From NCBI RefSeq assembly GCF_946902905.1, contig NZ_OX336385.1:62001-126000 (forward strand): a DNA stretch of 64,000 nucleotides, given 5' to 3'. Under the pieces are notes generated by a model, which was not told where the DNA came from, did not search any database, and worked only from the letters and a program-made list of their open reading frames with translations. The DNA comes from Streptococcus sp. Marseille-Q6470. GTDB taxonomy: Bacteria; Bacillota; Bacilli; Lactobacillales; Streptococcaceae. The position numbers and the translations under genes are program-made. Below are positions 63,566-64,000 of the stretch, in pieces (the first letter of the stretch is position 1; each line of letters begins with the position of its first letter).

Positions 63566-64000
<435 letters not shown>

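Overview
The window is chromosomal DNA of a mitis-group Streptococcus (S. mitis/oralis/pneumoniae relatives). Supporting signs are the low G+C, the tmRNA tag AKNNTSYALAA, two YSIRK-type LPXTG surface enzymes, the fruR-fruB-fruA-ftsK order, and a right half in which rlmN, vanZ, an ABC-F gene, a lipoprotein cyclophilin, rpsP, khpA, rimM, trmD, ydbC, bioY, gor, a MacAB-like efflux operon and metG follow one another as I remember them in pneumococcus. The species is not fixed by this.

Layout. 1-3.5 kb: end of a LysM protein, cmk, a PhnA-like zinc ribbon, a Pr6Pr membrane protein, and the PLP synthase pair pdxS-pdxT. 3.5-6.2 kb: a DUF1836 regulator with a haemolysin III-like protein (minus strand), then a GNAT acetyltransferase, ogt and an Spx/ArsC-like thiol protein. 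6.3-10.7 kb: an amino-acid ABC permease/ATPase, DUF4059, trxB, a 187-bp MITE-like repeat, then rlmB and def on the minus strand. 10.8-15.9 kb: CapA-like phosphatase, HAD phosphatase, SGNH hydrolase, ssrA, an Nramp manganese transporter and tRNA-Ser. 16-22 kb: a CcpA- and FruR-controlled fructose operon and ftsK.

22.4-38 kb is the outstanding region. Two giant cell-wall-anchored enzymes stand in tandem. The first (2311 aa) joins a V8/trypsin-like serine protease with an intact catalytic triad to a GH101 endo-alpha-N-acetylgalactosaminidase. The second (2845 aa) joins a GH20 hexosaminidase-type domain to a GH84 N-acetylglucosaminidase, with several F5/8C-like modules. Both have a cre site just before the gene, a (PTPDPx)n wall-spanning tract, 51-bp EFKGGVN repeats and an LPXTG anchor. 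Together they look like a glucose-repressed surface machine that strips O-glycans from mucin-type glycoproteins, with a protease tethered to the enzyme that exposes the peptide.

38-49 kb: cysteine desulfurase and thiI, an uncharacterised esterase-esterase-ATP-grasp operon, a second inverted copy of the MITE-like repeat, an aquaglyceroporin, yutD, rlmN, vanZ and an ABC-F protein. 49-64 kb: an unrecognised membrane protein, cyclophilin lipoprotein, a DeoR/HAD pair, rpsP-khpA, MazG and an alpha/beta hydrolase lying between khpA and rimM, trmD, an orphan ATP-cone protein, YdbC, bioY with a BirA-like operator over its promoter, gor, the MacAB-like operon and the 5' end of metG.

All coordinates and motifs were read by eye. 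Family names come from recognition of sequence motifs, not from searches.
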